Notes under the pieces: generated by a model
Told to the model about the DNA's origin: nothing
The model's database searches: none
The model's input: the letters and a program-made list of their open reading frames with translations, nothing else
Program-made: the position numbers and the translations under genes
Shown: positions 20,281 to 30,400 of the stretch, in pieces
Position numbering within the stretch: position 1 is the first letter of the stretch
How the letters are laid out: each line of letters begins with the position of its first letter
Assembly (NCBI GenBank): GCA_018806915.1
Contig: JAGKQI010000023.1
Span: 62,001 to 126,000 of the forward strand
Length of the DNA stretch: 64,000 bases
From: Phytophthora colocasiae
Lineage: Eukaryota > Oomycota > Peronosporomycetes > Peronosporales > Peronosporaceae
Direction of reading: 5' to 3'

Positions 20281-20782
20281 ATTTCACCCCCTTCTATCCA
20301 ACTTACACGAGTGCACGTTCAGTCCCGATATTATTGCCGCTAATCCAAAGTAACAGCAAACACAAATTCTCCTCCACCACAACCGGAACTCAGGAAATAG
20401 AATATGTATTTCCACAAATCCAACGAAACAGTCTCCAAAAACCTGGTTCCGACTTCCACAATGACCGCTAACAAACCAAACCAAACGAACAAACCGTCTC
20501 CAAAGTCAAGTAGAAATATATCCCCCGAAATAATCCGTTTTATACTCAATAGAATCCCACAACGTCACCCAAACCACGATAGATCTCTATGGCAAGTCGT
20601 ACGCAACACGTAACGATAGAAAACAATCCGTGAAGCGTGCAGGTACCAAGGCCTCACACCGAGCAACGTCCAGCTGATGGGGAGAATGTTGAGCCGCTAA
20701 TTCGTGTGATAGTGTGGACCACCACAACACTACAACGACAGAGCATATTCTGTCGTTCTAGCAAGAGCTTATGATACATTTT
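20281..20782. other. Upstream flank of the RecQ gene
   Basis: This interval should hold the promoter of the minus-strand helicase gene. The plus strand is open from 20404 to 20613 (with SPEIIRFILNRIPQRHPNHD) and could be the first exon of a divergent gene or an old element fragment; I do not recognise it. From about 20640 the sequence looks like unrelated repeat DNA. Confidence 0.3.
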
Positions 20783-21163
20783 TGTAACGGGGATGTTACA
20801 CGAATGTTCCCCATTGGTGTGTGACACACACGGATACATTTTATATGGTACATACATGTACCTTTATGTGGTACATAATGGTGTGAAACACACTAGTAGA
20901 CACGTGGATGGCCTCATTGCCACATGTTGCATTTTGATTAGGATTTATTATGCTAGATTCTTAATACATTACATTTAGGTTTAGGACAAAAAAATAAAGC
21001 AATACAGTTGAGTTTAGGAAACTAAAATGCTAAGCACCATTATTAAGATTGAAATTATTAATAATTTGTGGCCTTAATAGTTAGACCCTGTCAACCCTTG
21101 TAAAGGTATATTTATAACTAGTGGATCTCTTCGTATGACACTAGCTACCGCAGCCCCGCTACA
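20783..21163. repeat. Solo LTR with perfect 5-bp target duplication
   Basis: The 381-bp segment starts TGTAACGGGG and ends CCCCGCTACA, so its last ten bases mirror the start apart from one change. It is flanked by ATTTT at 20778-20782 and ATTTT at 21164-21168. The absence of internal coding sequence makes it a solo LTR left by recombination between two LTRs. It belongs to a different family from the neighbouring LTR at 21210. Confidence 0.85.
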
Positions 21164-21209
21164 ATTTTGGTATGGTTGCATCTAAACTGCGTAGTTTTGT
21201 CTGTTGCGC

Positions 21210-21656
21210 TGTAATGGGTCTACTTTGAATCACTCGGTAGCGTACACGTGCGCTTACGTGGATGAGGAAGCGTGCAATTAGGATTAGACTTAATTTAAGT
21301 ATACGTATTCAAATAAGTATAGTTAAATCAAATAGATATAATTTAAAATTGCAAAATACTGTAATACGAGAACTTTTATTGAATTTGGCACGAAGCCAAT
21401 TTTGAAACCTCCTCAAACTACTTAATCTGTTTCAAAAGGATGTTGTTGGCAGAATCTTTGCTCCCGTGTAGAGCATTGATTGGTAAAAATCCGTTACTTT
21501 CTACCAATAACACGCACAAATGCACGCGAATCACCCAATTATGTGGTTCGCCCATGTAGCCATTGGTGTGTACAGCACACCAAGGTCATTTCCAACCTCT
21601 TCTCTACTGTTAGAGCTACAACAGGTGTGGCCACCTTTAGGTGTAACTTCGTTACA
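21210..21656 (-). repeat. LTR of element D (same family as the left-edge element)
   Basis: The segment starts TGTAAT and ends GTTACA and matches 1497-1952 in direct orientation, so its transcription sense is the minus strand. No primer site adjoins its left side, and coding-like sequence lies to its right, so it is best read as the 3' LTR of a minus-strand element. The outer flank does not match the base string right of the LTR, as expected if the other end lies elsewhere. Confidence 0.7.
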
Positions 21657-21843
21657 CCGTCGCTCCGTTAAGATTTGACGTATCGGTCCCGATACGTCAA
21701 TCGACAAAACTTGACAAGACCGTCAAGTCCCCGAGAGAAACTCGAGCTCATTCTGCAATGAACTCGCCAACACCCCGTCTCCGCCCGCTCCTGCGGACAG
21801 GCAAGTCTTACCTGCTGCCTCTGCAGCAAAAACAACAACCTCA
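21657..21843 (+). pseudogene. Element D opposite-strand ORF, first part (split by element A)
   Basis: The plus strand between D's LTR and the insertion point reads a low-complexity frame, NELANTPSPPAPADRQVLPA followed by ASAAKTTTS, ending exactly at the CTCA target site (21840-21843). When the 17.6-kb insertion and one CTCA copy are ignored, the same frame continues at 39411 with AVSTSTAVSSGSTVKISVTD. This continuity shows that element A landed inside an ORF. The ORF is on the strand opposite to D's LTR sense. Its start is not clear because a stop lies upstream in frame. Confidence 0.6.
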
Positions 21844-23733
21844 TGTCGCGAAGTCGGTGCAACTTTTACCGCGGTGCAGGGGCGTACAGTGAACCTGGAA
21901 GTGTGACTACCGGTAGTAATACCAGAGTCGCACAGCAAGGTGGGCGTGTGTTACCTTGTGCTGTCCTCGTAGGTTCGTTGTCTTGGTAATGAGACCCTCG
22001 CCGGGGTCGTGAGAGTGTTGATGAGAGTGAGGGTTCCTTGCGTAGACCGTCGGATGTCCTTCTGGTCCTCACAGGAGCGCTTGAGAGTCGAACGTTTTCC
22101 GGTGAACACTTGTGTACGCCGGAGATTTCTGGAGTCAAAAGAGAAATTAATACAATGGGAAGTCCAGTAATTAGACTTTCGAGATAACCGCAATATAGAG
22201 TTCCGATATACAAATATGTAGCTGCTCTTATTCTTTCCTGGCCCTTGAGCAGTGGGCTAGTTCTCCAGGTCAACTAGGGAAATGTTCACCAGACACCTGG
22301 TCTGTCTGGTATTCCCGTAACTTTCGCGCACCACCCTCTAATATATAGAGGGAAAATAAACCAATACACTATCAGTTATATAACAGTCTACCGAGCGTCT
22401 TGAGAGCGACTGTCTAGCTCCCAAAACCTGTCCAAACGTACAATATGAAATGGACTACCGTTAGAGACAAGACAAACGACCCAACTAGTAAATGGAATAG
22501 GTGGGTCCTCTCAGGTCTCTACGTTACGCTGATCTCCACCTAAAGGGGCTTGATAGGTGAGAGATCACACGACTCAAAGCTTTGTCGTGGCCTTACACTT
22601 CCGAAGAACCGACGAATCGACCTTGGGGTTGTAACGCAAATTTAACTCGGGGGTACCGATCAAATTGAACTCTGGTTATCTATCTCGTATCTCTCTGTCT
22701 TCTGTCTTCCATATTCTCATATACACTTGGTCTCAGTATAACTCAGGAATCTTCACTTGGGCTCACTATGGTAGTCGATGCTGCAGATCTTGTCGAGTCG
22801 ACACTTAATGATGTCATTACAGGGATGAGCAGGTTGCGTTTCACTTGATTGCGTGAGGTCGTGTTGGGTACACTTGGTTTCAGTATGGGGGTGGACTTCA
22901 GAGTGTCAGAGTCTGGTATCCTGTTCATCAGGGTCTGGAATCATGTGCGTCGGAGACATGTTCATCGGAACCATGTACTCCGGAATCATGTACATCAGAG
23001 TCATAAATACCAGAGTCGTGACACTCGGGTCTGTTCATCGGAGTCTTGTACGTCGGAGTCTGTTCATCGGAAACTGGTAAATGTCTGGAATATTGCTTGT
23101 ATAAGCCGGACACATCAGACTTGTTTACCAGAATCATGTTCATCAGACTCATGTACGTCGGACTTCATGTACGTCGGACTTCATGTACGTCAGACTCATG
23201 TACGTCAGACTTCATGGTGTGATATCAGAGTTTCCATGCGTGATACCAGAAATCCATGAGTGTTTTTAGGGTGCGGAGCACGTATGCTACAACGCACGAA
23301 GTCCAGTTGGGATATGCGCGGGGTGCGCTACGTCCGGTGCGCGATACTTGGTATCTTGTGGGTATAACTATATTCCTTGAACCATCATCGTCACACAGGA
23401 CGGCAACGGGATGAGGTCTCTCAGAGATACATTCTTCTGAGAAACTTTCTGCCAACCTTTAGGCACTCATCGTCGGGGAAAGTCCGGCGATCAGACTGAG
23501 TGTTATTGTCTCTCGGAGTTTGTGCACTTTTCCGAGGAACACTTCTGATCTCTTGGGCCCCTTTGCAGTACAGGTGAAGGTTAATATATATATTTCTTCC
23601 ACAGATCCATCATTGTCGCACGGGACATAACCTCGTCCCACATCTCCCTTTCTCCCACAACCCAGTATGTGTCCAATCACATCACAGCGTAACGTCCATA
23701 TCCACTCAAAAAATCGTAATTAGCAACGTGTCA
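21844..23733 (-). repeat. 3' LTR of element A
   Basis: 1890 bp, TGTCGC...GTGTCA on the plus strand (TGACAC...GCGACA in element sense). It is almost identical to 37488-39406. The difference in length comes mainly from the 15-bp-class minisatellite near 23130-23215. Confidence 0.93.
22950..23216. repeat. LTR minisatellite made of GTACGTCGGA/CATCGGAGTC motifs
   Basis: Short units such as TCATGTACGTCGGACT and TTCATCGGAGTCTTG repeat irregularly. In the other LTR the matching stretch (about 38590-38887) has additional units, which accounts for most of the LTR length difference. Such arrays are prone to slippage during reverse transcription. Confidence 0.75.
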
Positions 23734-23750
23734 ACCGCCCCTCCTGGTCA
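23734..23750 (-). other. Polypurine tract of element A
   Basis: In element sense the LTR is preceded by GACCAGGAGGGGCGGT, a purine-rich stretch in the expected position for priming plus-strand DNA synthesis. The same tract is found beside the 3' LTR of B2 (51695-51710). Confidence 0.7.
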
Positions 23751-23788
23751 TAATTCGTCAGTGCGGAACTTTCTCCAAACTGAGCATC

Positions 23789-26700
23789 ATGGCCAGGACA
23801 GTACGTCAGAGGTCCCGTGAACATAGCGTAGCTGTGACGCTCTCAAAACTTCCGGGATTTCAAAGTCTCTGGTGTCCTGTCGCTCAGTCTGATTCCATCA
23901 GACTCAGAAATAGCCAACTGTCGTATCCCACAAACGGCCACATCCCGATTTCCTTTCTGACGCACACTTCGGAAGAAGATCCTGCAGCCATGAGTTCCCC
24001 ATCGGCTTCTACTATTGGCGACGCCTCGGGCACTGGGCCCGCTTCGGCATCTGTAGCATCGCGAGGTGGTGGTGACGGTACTTCCGCATCACCTGGTGGC
24101 AGCTCAAGCGCCCCAGCCTCACAGTCGAGCGCGTCCGCCGCTCCGAAGCAGGGCGTTGATGCTGCTGACAGCGATGATCACGTGAGCGGAACTGGTACGT
24201 CGGCGGCTTCCGCTACTGCGGGTTCGACTCTTGGCGTCTTGTCTTCGCTTCACAGAGGCCCCCACATTCTCTCCACCGCCGAGGTGGACGATCTGTTTGG
24301 ACCTGGGCAACAACCGTTGGACGAAGAGAAGTCCGACGTCCCTTCCAACTGGGTGGATCCTGAGCCACGACCTGAGGGGCAACCATTCTTGGTTGGTGTT
24401 CCGGCGCTCGCCGAGGACTTCCGTGTGGGCAACCACATCGCGAATATCTATGGTGGGCCTGGTGTATTAGTTGGCCTTGAAAGCTTCACACCGGCAGACA
24501 TCTCGGAGCTCGAGCGTGTCATCCCCGACTTCACTGAAAGTCAGATGCTTGTTCCCCACGTGGACAGCCGTAACCGCATGAGTCTTGAGGCGCACATGGG
24601 ATCCGTTGACGTCCTCCGGGAATTGGCGGCAATCCTCTTGCACCTCCCTCATCAGCGCCTCGCCGAGCGGGTGTACAAGACATCGGGTTACCTGAAGCAG
24701 ATGGCTGGCGCTCACCGTCGGCTTCGACTCCAAGTAGAGTCCCAGGGCGGTGCATCTCTGGTGGACACGGCCGCTATCCAGAACGAGTCCGAAGATCTCA
24801 AGCGTCAGTGGGTCTTCAACTGCCAGTATTGGCGCCATGAAGTACTGGACGCCCGGCGTACTGCTGGCGAGACCGAAGATCGTGTGAACGCGGAGTCCAA
24901 GAACCTCGCGTCGCACTATCAGGACCAGATCGATGCCCTGGAAGCTGAGAAGTCGGCCTTGGAGGAACGCCTGGAGGACTCTCAAGCGGAGGTCCGGTTG
25001 CTGAAGGCTCGCCCCACGACCACAGCCACAGACTCCTGGGGTTTTCTGGAATACCTGTTTGAACACGGGGAGTTGAACGGCAGTTGGGTGCGTCTTCGGG
25101 AGCTTCTGGTGAACTTCCAAGAGGGCAAGGCGCCGCCAGGAGACTGGGATACCATCATCAACGTGACTGCAATGGATCAGCGCAAGGCGGAAATCCCTGA
25201 CTTCTCCAAGCGTCTGGCTAAACATCGGTCCGATCAAGCAGCAGCGGCCAAGAAATCGACCAAAGTGCTGGATCTGACGGGTGCTGGCAGTGGTGTGAAG
25301 GTCTCCGGTGAACATGCGGGTGGCCCCGAGAAATCAGGCACTCGCCCGGTGAACAGGTCTGGGTCGCCCACCAGGTCGCCCAAATCTTCCGGATCTCCAC
25401 CACTCAAGCCCAGCCGGCCGTCTGGGAAACATCGGGTTCGTGTTCCTCAGGATCGCCCCAAGAATTACACGCCTGGTATCGATTCAGTGCGTCCGGCGAA
25501 CGCCAAGTCTCCGGTGTCCAAGGACGCGGTTCACACCACGTTACCGGCTGGAGTCGTCTGGGAAGAAGTTCGTCCGGACTTGCGCTTGGCTCTGCTCGCC
25601 GGCATCTCTTACGAGACAGCGATGAAGTGGCTGCGCACGGACAAGCCCGCCCACAGCCTGTTCACGGGGCGCCCCTTGGTAAAAATGCTAGTGAGCATGA
25701 TGTACTGGCGCAAGCTGAATCAGACCCCGTGGACTTCGTACGTCCCAGAGACGTATTACAAGATGGCTGAGGAGGAACTGCGCCGTCTTCAGAAGAACGA
25801 TGTGGAGCCACCGGTCTGGGAGACACTGGACGCTCACGTCCCGTATCCTATCAGTGAGCCTGAGTCCACAGAGGATGACCCTCAGAAGGACCCGGACTTC
25901 AAGAAGTCTGGTGAACAAGAATCTGTATCCAGCGAAAGTGAATCTGACGACGAAAAGTCAAGTGGCAACAGCGATGACTCTGACGACGATGAGTCTGACG
26001 GTCATTCGCATGCCGGTAACAAGCGTCCGCGAGACTACGAGTCCAGCGATTCAGACGACTCGGGTCCGATAATCCCCACCAAGAAATCCAAGCGGGGTAG
26101 TGTACACGAGACATCCCGATCCAAGTCAGGCAGTCAGAAGTCCGGTGGCACTTCCACGTCAAGTCTCAAAAGCAAGAAGTCCGGTGGTTCGCCCAAGTCG
26201 AGCTCCAAGGACAAGAAGTCTCAAGACTCCAAGTCGACCAAGAGTTCTTCGGGCAAACTCCGGAAGTCGAGTCTGGTGTCCAAGTCGTACAAGTTGCTGA
26301 CACCAAAGGAGTTGCTCACGATCGAGGCCCCGGACACGCATTGTTCGTCGTGGCTGTACTACGGTATCCCGGTCCAGCCGACCAGTGACACCAAGACGGC
26401 CATCGGGCAGACTCCCGGGTTCCCAGACTTCGAGCCCCACAGACACAGTCTGGCACGCCTGAAGAAACGCTGGAATTCCAAGAAATACCAAGCTCTGCTG
26501 GACGAAGTGCCAGCGCCCTGGGACGTCATGTACCAGAACCGTCGGACCGAGCTGTACTTTCACCGGCGTGACGATCTCTGTCCCTTGGTTCAGGCGGACA
26601 TCGAAGAACTCGCGTCTCTCATGAACAAGCACGCTCAAGCGTTGTGGGAACGCACTCACTGGGTGATAATGGATCCCGATGAAGACCTGCTGTCCGCTGA

Positions 26701-27061
26701 ACAGCACAAGGAACGCGGACTTCGTCGCGCGTCTCTACTACGCCAATACCGAGGGGCAGTATCCAAGATTCTGAAGCACAAGGATTTCCCGGAGACGCTC
26801 ATGTTCGAGCCTGGTATCTGGAAGGTCCCGGACAAATATTGTCCATGGATCTGGCAGGACCCACGTGCACGTGACATCGGAGGTCCCAAGTGCCTGAGCT
26901 TGCGCAAGCAACTCGAAGCTATCGACTCAGCGGAACCGGCGCGCACGCAGTGGGCCACAGCGTCCTCCGACAAGGACTGGATGGAATTCGTGCCATCCGA
27001 TCTCCGGAAACAAGCTCTGACGCCTGCTGAACGCGCCGAAAATCCTGTCTCTCTGAAGTAA
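23789..27061 (+). CDS. Antisense ORF of element A: 1090-aa acidic/serine-rich protein of unknown function
   Basis: Uninterrupted plus-strand ORF opposite to gag-pol, starting 55 bp inside the 3' LTR. I do not recognise a known family. It has a conserved N-terminal segment, LPGFQSLWCPVAQSDS (residues about 20-36); an alanine/serine/glycine tract (about 70-140); a globular part; a predicted coiled coil (about 365-410, with SHYQDQIDALEAEKSALEER); and VLDLT (about 490), which looks like a SUMO-interacting motif. A long acidic/serine-lysine tract follows (about 710-830) with basic nuclear-type signals NKRPR and KKSKR. The conserved C-terminal domain (about 840-1085) includes SSWLYYGIPVQ, ALWERTHWVIMD, LKHKDFPE and CPWIWQDPR. 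The B2 copy (51750-55055) aligns over the whole length, which supports the first ATG and argues for selection. Transcription would need a promoter in or near the LTR working in the opposite sense. Nuclear location is inferred. Confidence 0.85.
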   Translation: MARTVRQRSREHSVAVTLSKLPGFQSLWCPVAQSDSIRLRNSQLSYPTNGHIPISFLTHTSEEDPAAMSSPSASTIGDASGTGPASASVASRGGGDGTSASPGGSSSAPASQSSASAAPKQGVDAADSDDHVSGTGTSAASATAGSTLGVLSSLHRGPHILSTAEVDDLFGPGQQPLDEEKSDVPSNWVDPEPRPEGQPFLVGVPALAEDFRVGNHIANIYGGPGVLVGLESFTPADISELERVIPDFTESQMLVPHVDSRNRMSLEAHMGSVDVLRELAAILLHLPHQRLAERVYKTSGYLKQMAGAHRRLRLQVESQGGASLVDTAAIQNESEDLKRQWVFNCQYWRHEVLDARRTAGETEDRVNAESKNLASHYQDQIDALEAEKSALEERLEDSQAEVRLLKARPTTTATDSWGFLEYLFEHGELNGSWVRLRELLVNFQEGKAPPGDWDTIINVTAMDQRKAEIPDFSKRLAKHRSDQAAAAKKSTKVLDLTGAGSGVKVSGEHAGGPEKSGTRPVNRSGSPTRSPKSSGSPPLKPSRPSGKHRVRVPQDRPKNYTPGIDSVRPANAKSPVSKDAVHTTLPAGVVWEEVRPDLRLALLAGISYETAMKWLRTDKPAHSLFTGRPLVKMLVSMMYWRKLNQTPWTSYVPETYYKMAEEELRRLQKNDVEPPVWETLDAHVPYPISEPESTEDDPQKDPDFKKSGEQESVSSESESDDEKSSGNSDDSDDDESDGHSHAGNKRPRDYESSDSDDSGPIIPTKKSKRGSVHETSRSKSGSQKSGGTSTSSLKSKKSGGSPKSSSKDKKSQDSKSTKSSSGKLRKSSLVSKSYKLLTPKELLTIEAPDTHCSSWLYYGIPVQPTSDTKTAIGQTPGFPDFEPHRHSLARLKKRWNSKKYQALLDEVPAPWDVMYQNRRTELYFHRRDDLCPLVQADIEELASLMNKHAQALWERTHWVIMDPDEDLLSAEQHKERGLRRASLLRQYRGAVSKILKHKDFPETLMFEPGIWKVPDKYCPWIWQDPRARDIGGPKCLSLRKQLEAIDSAEPARTQWATASSDKDWMEFVPSDLRKQALTPAERAENPVSLK

Positions 27062-27396
27062 GTACGCCAGAAGTCCGGTGTACTCTTCGCGACATCTCCG
27101 GGGAACTACACTTCTTCTTCCAGAACAACTTAGTCGTCTGCATATCGTAGCGTAGTAACAATTCCAAATATAGTTCCCCGACGACCTTCTCCTTTAACAT
27201 CCTCATATGTCGTTCAGTAATCCTCTTCTCATAGCATCATCATAATCCACTTCGTAAAATTCCATCATACACACACAACCACAAAATCATCTCCATACAA
27301 ATTCACATAACAATCACCATCTCTGGGAGTCACGTATTCCCGAAATCATTTTCCGAAAGGCATGTCTCTCAGACACCTCATCTCTGAAATACATCG
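27062..27396. other. Interval between convergent antisense ORF and pol
   Basis: There is no ORF. It is AT-richer than the flanks and is where both convergent transcripts would end. It leads into a hairpin at 27397-27422. Confidence 0.5.
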
Positions 27397-27422
27397 TCTG
27401 GTGAACATCACTGTTCACCAGA
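27397..27422. terminator. Hairpin just downstream of element A pol
   Basis: TCTGGTGAACA and TGTTCACCAGA are perfect 11-bp complements around a TCAC loop, 22 bases from the pol stop. B2 has a different hairpin at the matching place (55391-55412). A role in 3' end formation for either strand is a guess. Confidence 0.45.
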
Positions 27423-27443
27423 GTTTTCAGAATAGGTTAGAGT

Positions 27444-30400
27444 TTAAACTCTGGGGTGATCGTCTCCAGCTTGCATTGCTTGGAAACGAGCTCGCGCTCG
27501 TGCGCTCTGATTGAACTCATATAGCAAAGCGCCACAATTCAGCTTTGACAAGGGTAGCCACTCTGTCTCGTCGTACCCCTTCCACTTGACCAGGTATTCG
27601 CGAAGTCTCTTGGAGGTCCTGGTACGCTTGCTCCACCGAGTATCAAGTATCTTTTCCACTTCGTATTCATCATTCTCGGTGTCGGGCTCCCAACTGTCTT
27701 CTGGTAACAGCGCTGCATCAAAGTCATCATCCTCGCGGACATCGAGTTCCACAGTCGGTCTTCTGGGAAACAAGGCTCTCGGCTTCAGGCGACTTACATG
27801 AACCCAAGGGTTCACCCGATACCCGGTATCCTCAACCTTCAGTTTCACACGAAAATCGTCCAACATCTCTTCAATCCGGAAAGGGCCATGCCACATGTGT
27901 GCGAGCTTCCGACTCAATCCCGTTTGTACCTTGGGGATGTATAGCCACACGGCATCACCGACAGCAAATCCGGACTTCAGACGTTCCGACAACTCCTTCC
28001 ACTTTCGGGTCTGTTCTTCAGAACGCTCCCGCTTGGCTTTCCTCTGAAGTTCTTCAGCACAGGCTTGAGCGTAGCTGTAATCTCGCTGCATCTTCCGACG
28101 CCACTCATAAGCAGTGCGCTCTTGTACACCAGAAGGTTTTGGACCAAGCATCGCAGACACAGTCCCGTGAGCATCCCATCCGTGTACCAGGAAAAATGGT
28201 GTTTCCAGACGGGTCGCATCAAAGGAAGTGTTCAACGCGAACATCAGACGTTCGGCGTGGTCGTCCCAGTCACTCTGATCAGCTTCGGCGATGTAGGCCT
28301 TGATGGCGCGCACGACCGTCTGAACAGACCGTTCTTGTTGGCCATTTGCCTGGGGACGGTACGCCAGAGTCGCTCGCTGTCTGCTTCCCAGGAGATCCCG
28401 GAAACACCTGAACACTTCACTCATGAACCGAGGGTCCTGATCATGGCGTATTAGGGAACTAGCTCCGAAGTTCCGGAAGACACGTTCCTCGTAGGCCTCA
28501 GCGACATCTTGAGCCGTAGTAATACTCATGGGCTTGCACATCACATATCCTGAGAACATGTCTTGGAACAACAACAGGAACGTGTTGCCTCTGGCAGACT
28601 TTGGCATGTGCGTCACGAAATCCATGGACACCACCTCAAAAGGTCGACTGGGCTCGATGTTACCGGGCGACGGTCCAGGATTCGGGGGACGCCCCTTGCC
28701 ACTTGCACAGTCCATACACTCTTTGACGAACCTTTCCACATCAGCGTACATACCAATCCAGTAGAACTCGGAGCTCAGCTTCTCGAACGTACGTTTGATT
28801 CCCTGGTGAGCACCCTGGTAATCCCCATGAGCATAGTGCAGCATATCAGCATGCAAGTCTCTGGGAACCACAAGTCTGAGTTCATCGACCATGTCTCTCG
28901 GACGTTCTCTGGTAGCACGGCTGAGGCGGTACAAAACGTCTCTGGAATCCAAGATGAAGTCATCGGCAATCCTGGCAAGTTTCCTCACTCGAGGTCGTGG
29001 TAGATCTCCCACGTCACCCTTAAGGAACTTGATGAGTTCTGCCAGATGAACATCTTGAGTCTGGTGAACTTTGATCCGCCGCCAGCGTTCTTCCTGAAAC
29101 TCCAATGGGCCCATGGGTTCACGAGCTTCCGCGTCATCTGGTACGTTTGCTTCTTCCTGATTGCGTGCACGAGTGATGGCAACCAGCACCTTGGCAGCAT
29201 GAGGCAGGGGCGCAGACTCTGGCCCTGGGTCATCCATCTCCGGTGTACAATCATGTTCACCAGAGGTCTGGTGAACATCGTCCGGGGCTTCAGAAGACAC
29301 CCCTTCGGGAGGCTTCATCAACTTCTCTGGGATCTTGGACACCAATTTCAGATGAGTCAGTTCGTCAGGGTCTTGGACCTGCCAGGACTCGCCAAGGACG
29401 AGGGTCTTGGACGTCAAATAGTCCGCTGCTTGATTGAACTCACGCTTCACGTGCACTAGCTTCAGAGACTGGAACTTGATCTTCAGAGACTCAAACTCGG
29501 CCAGTTTCCGCTGCAGGTTCGGCTGATTACAATTGATCAGACCTTGGGCCTGTTGGATAGCAATACGGGAGTCTCCGACAACCACCAAGTCTCGGATACC
29601 ACGTTCCAAAGCCAACTTCAATCCATTGATCAGACCACAGTATTCTGAGTCATTCACAGTGACATCTTTCAGAGCGAACCCTTGGGCTTCCAGGATATTC
29701 CACCCCGGGAGCTCCCAGAGCACACATCCGCAGCTTCCCAGGCGAGTGGATGTCTTGGCGGCACCATCAAAACTCAGAACACAACCTCGGTAGTCAGCCT
29801 CTAGCATCTCCACGCTAATGGGCGCTGGAGGTTTGACTCGCCCCTTGACGGGGATGAGGTTTTCAGAGACCTCATCGAGGTGTTCACGGGGTGTGATGCC
29901 CGCTCCAAGAATAGCCGGGAGACCATCTTCATCTCGTTGGATCCTGCGAATTTCCAAGTTCCAATGTGACAATTTCAATCCCCACTTCACGTTCCGACCA
30001 TCAGCCGAGCTGGATGACAAGAGCCATTTCAACACCGAATGTCTGGTGTACACCGTGATCACGGGACTCGTGTTTACCAGAGCCCGAAAGTTCTCCAGAA
30101 CCCTGAGAATCGCGATGACCTCCTTCTCTGCGATGTGATACCGGAGTTCTGCCTCATTCAACACACGTCCAGTGAACCGTACGGGGTGTATCACTCCATC
30201 GTACTCCTGTCCCAAGACGGCTGAAGCAGCCCACGGGTTCGCATGGGGTATAATAACGAAAGGCCTGGTGCGATCTGGGTGTCTGAGGAGCGGTGTCGAG
30301 ACAATCTTGCGCTTCAGGATTTCAAAGGCTTCCTTCGCTCGAGCCAAATCTCGACCAGCACGAATCTGTTCATCAGACAACTCGTAGAGCACAGCAGCGA

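Noticed and set aside
20404..20613. 70-codon plus-strand ORF upstream of RecQ as a divergent gene
   Set aside because: Low-complexity start, no recognisable domain and closure soon after; support is too weak to call.
22950..23216. Telomere-like repeats
   Set aside because: Units are irregular, about 15 bp, lie inside the LTR and vary between the two LTRs of one element.
24467..25315. 282-codon minus-strand ORF opposite the antisense ORF
   Set aside because: It is a shadow of the conserved plus-strand protein; no homologous open frame of this kind is preserved in B2.
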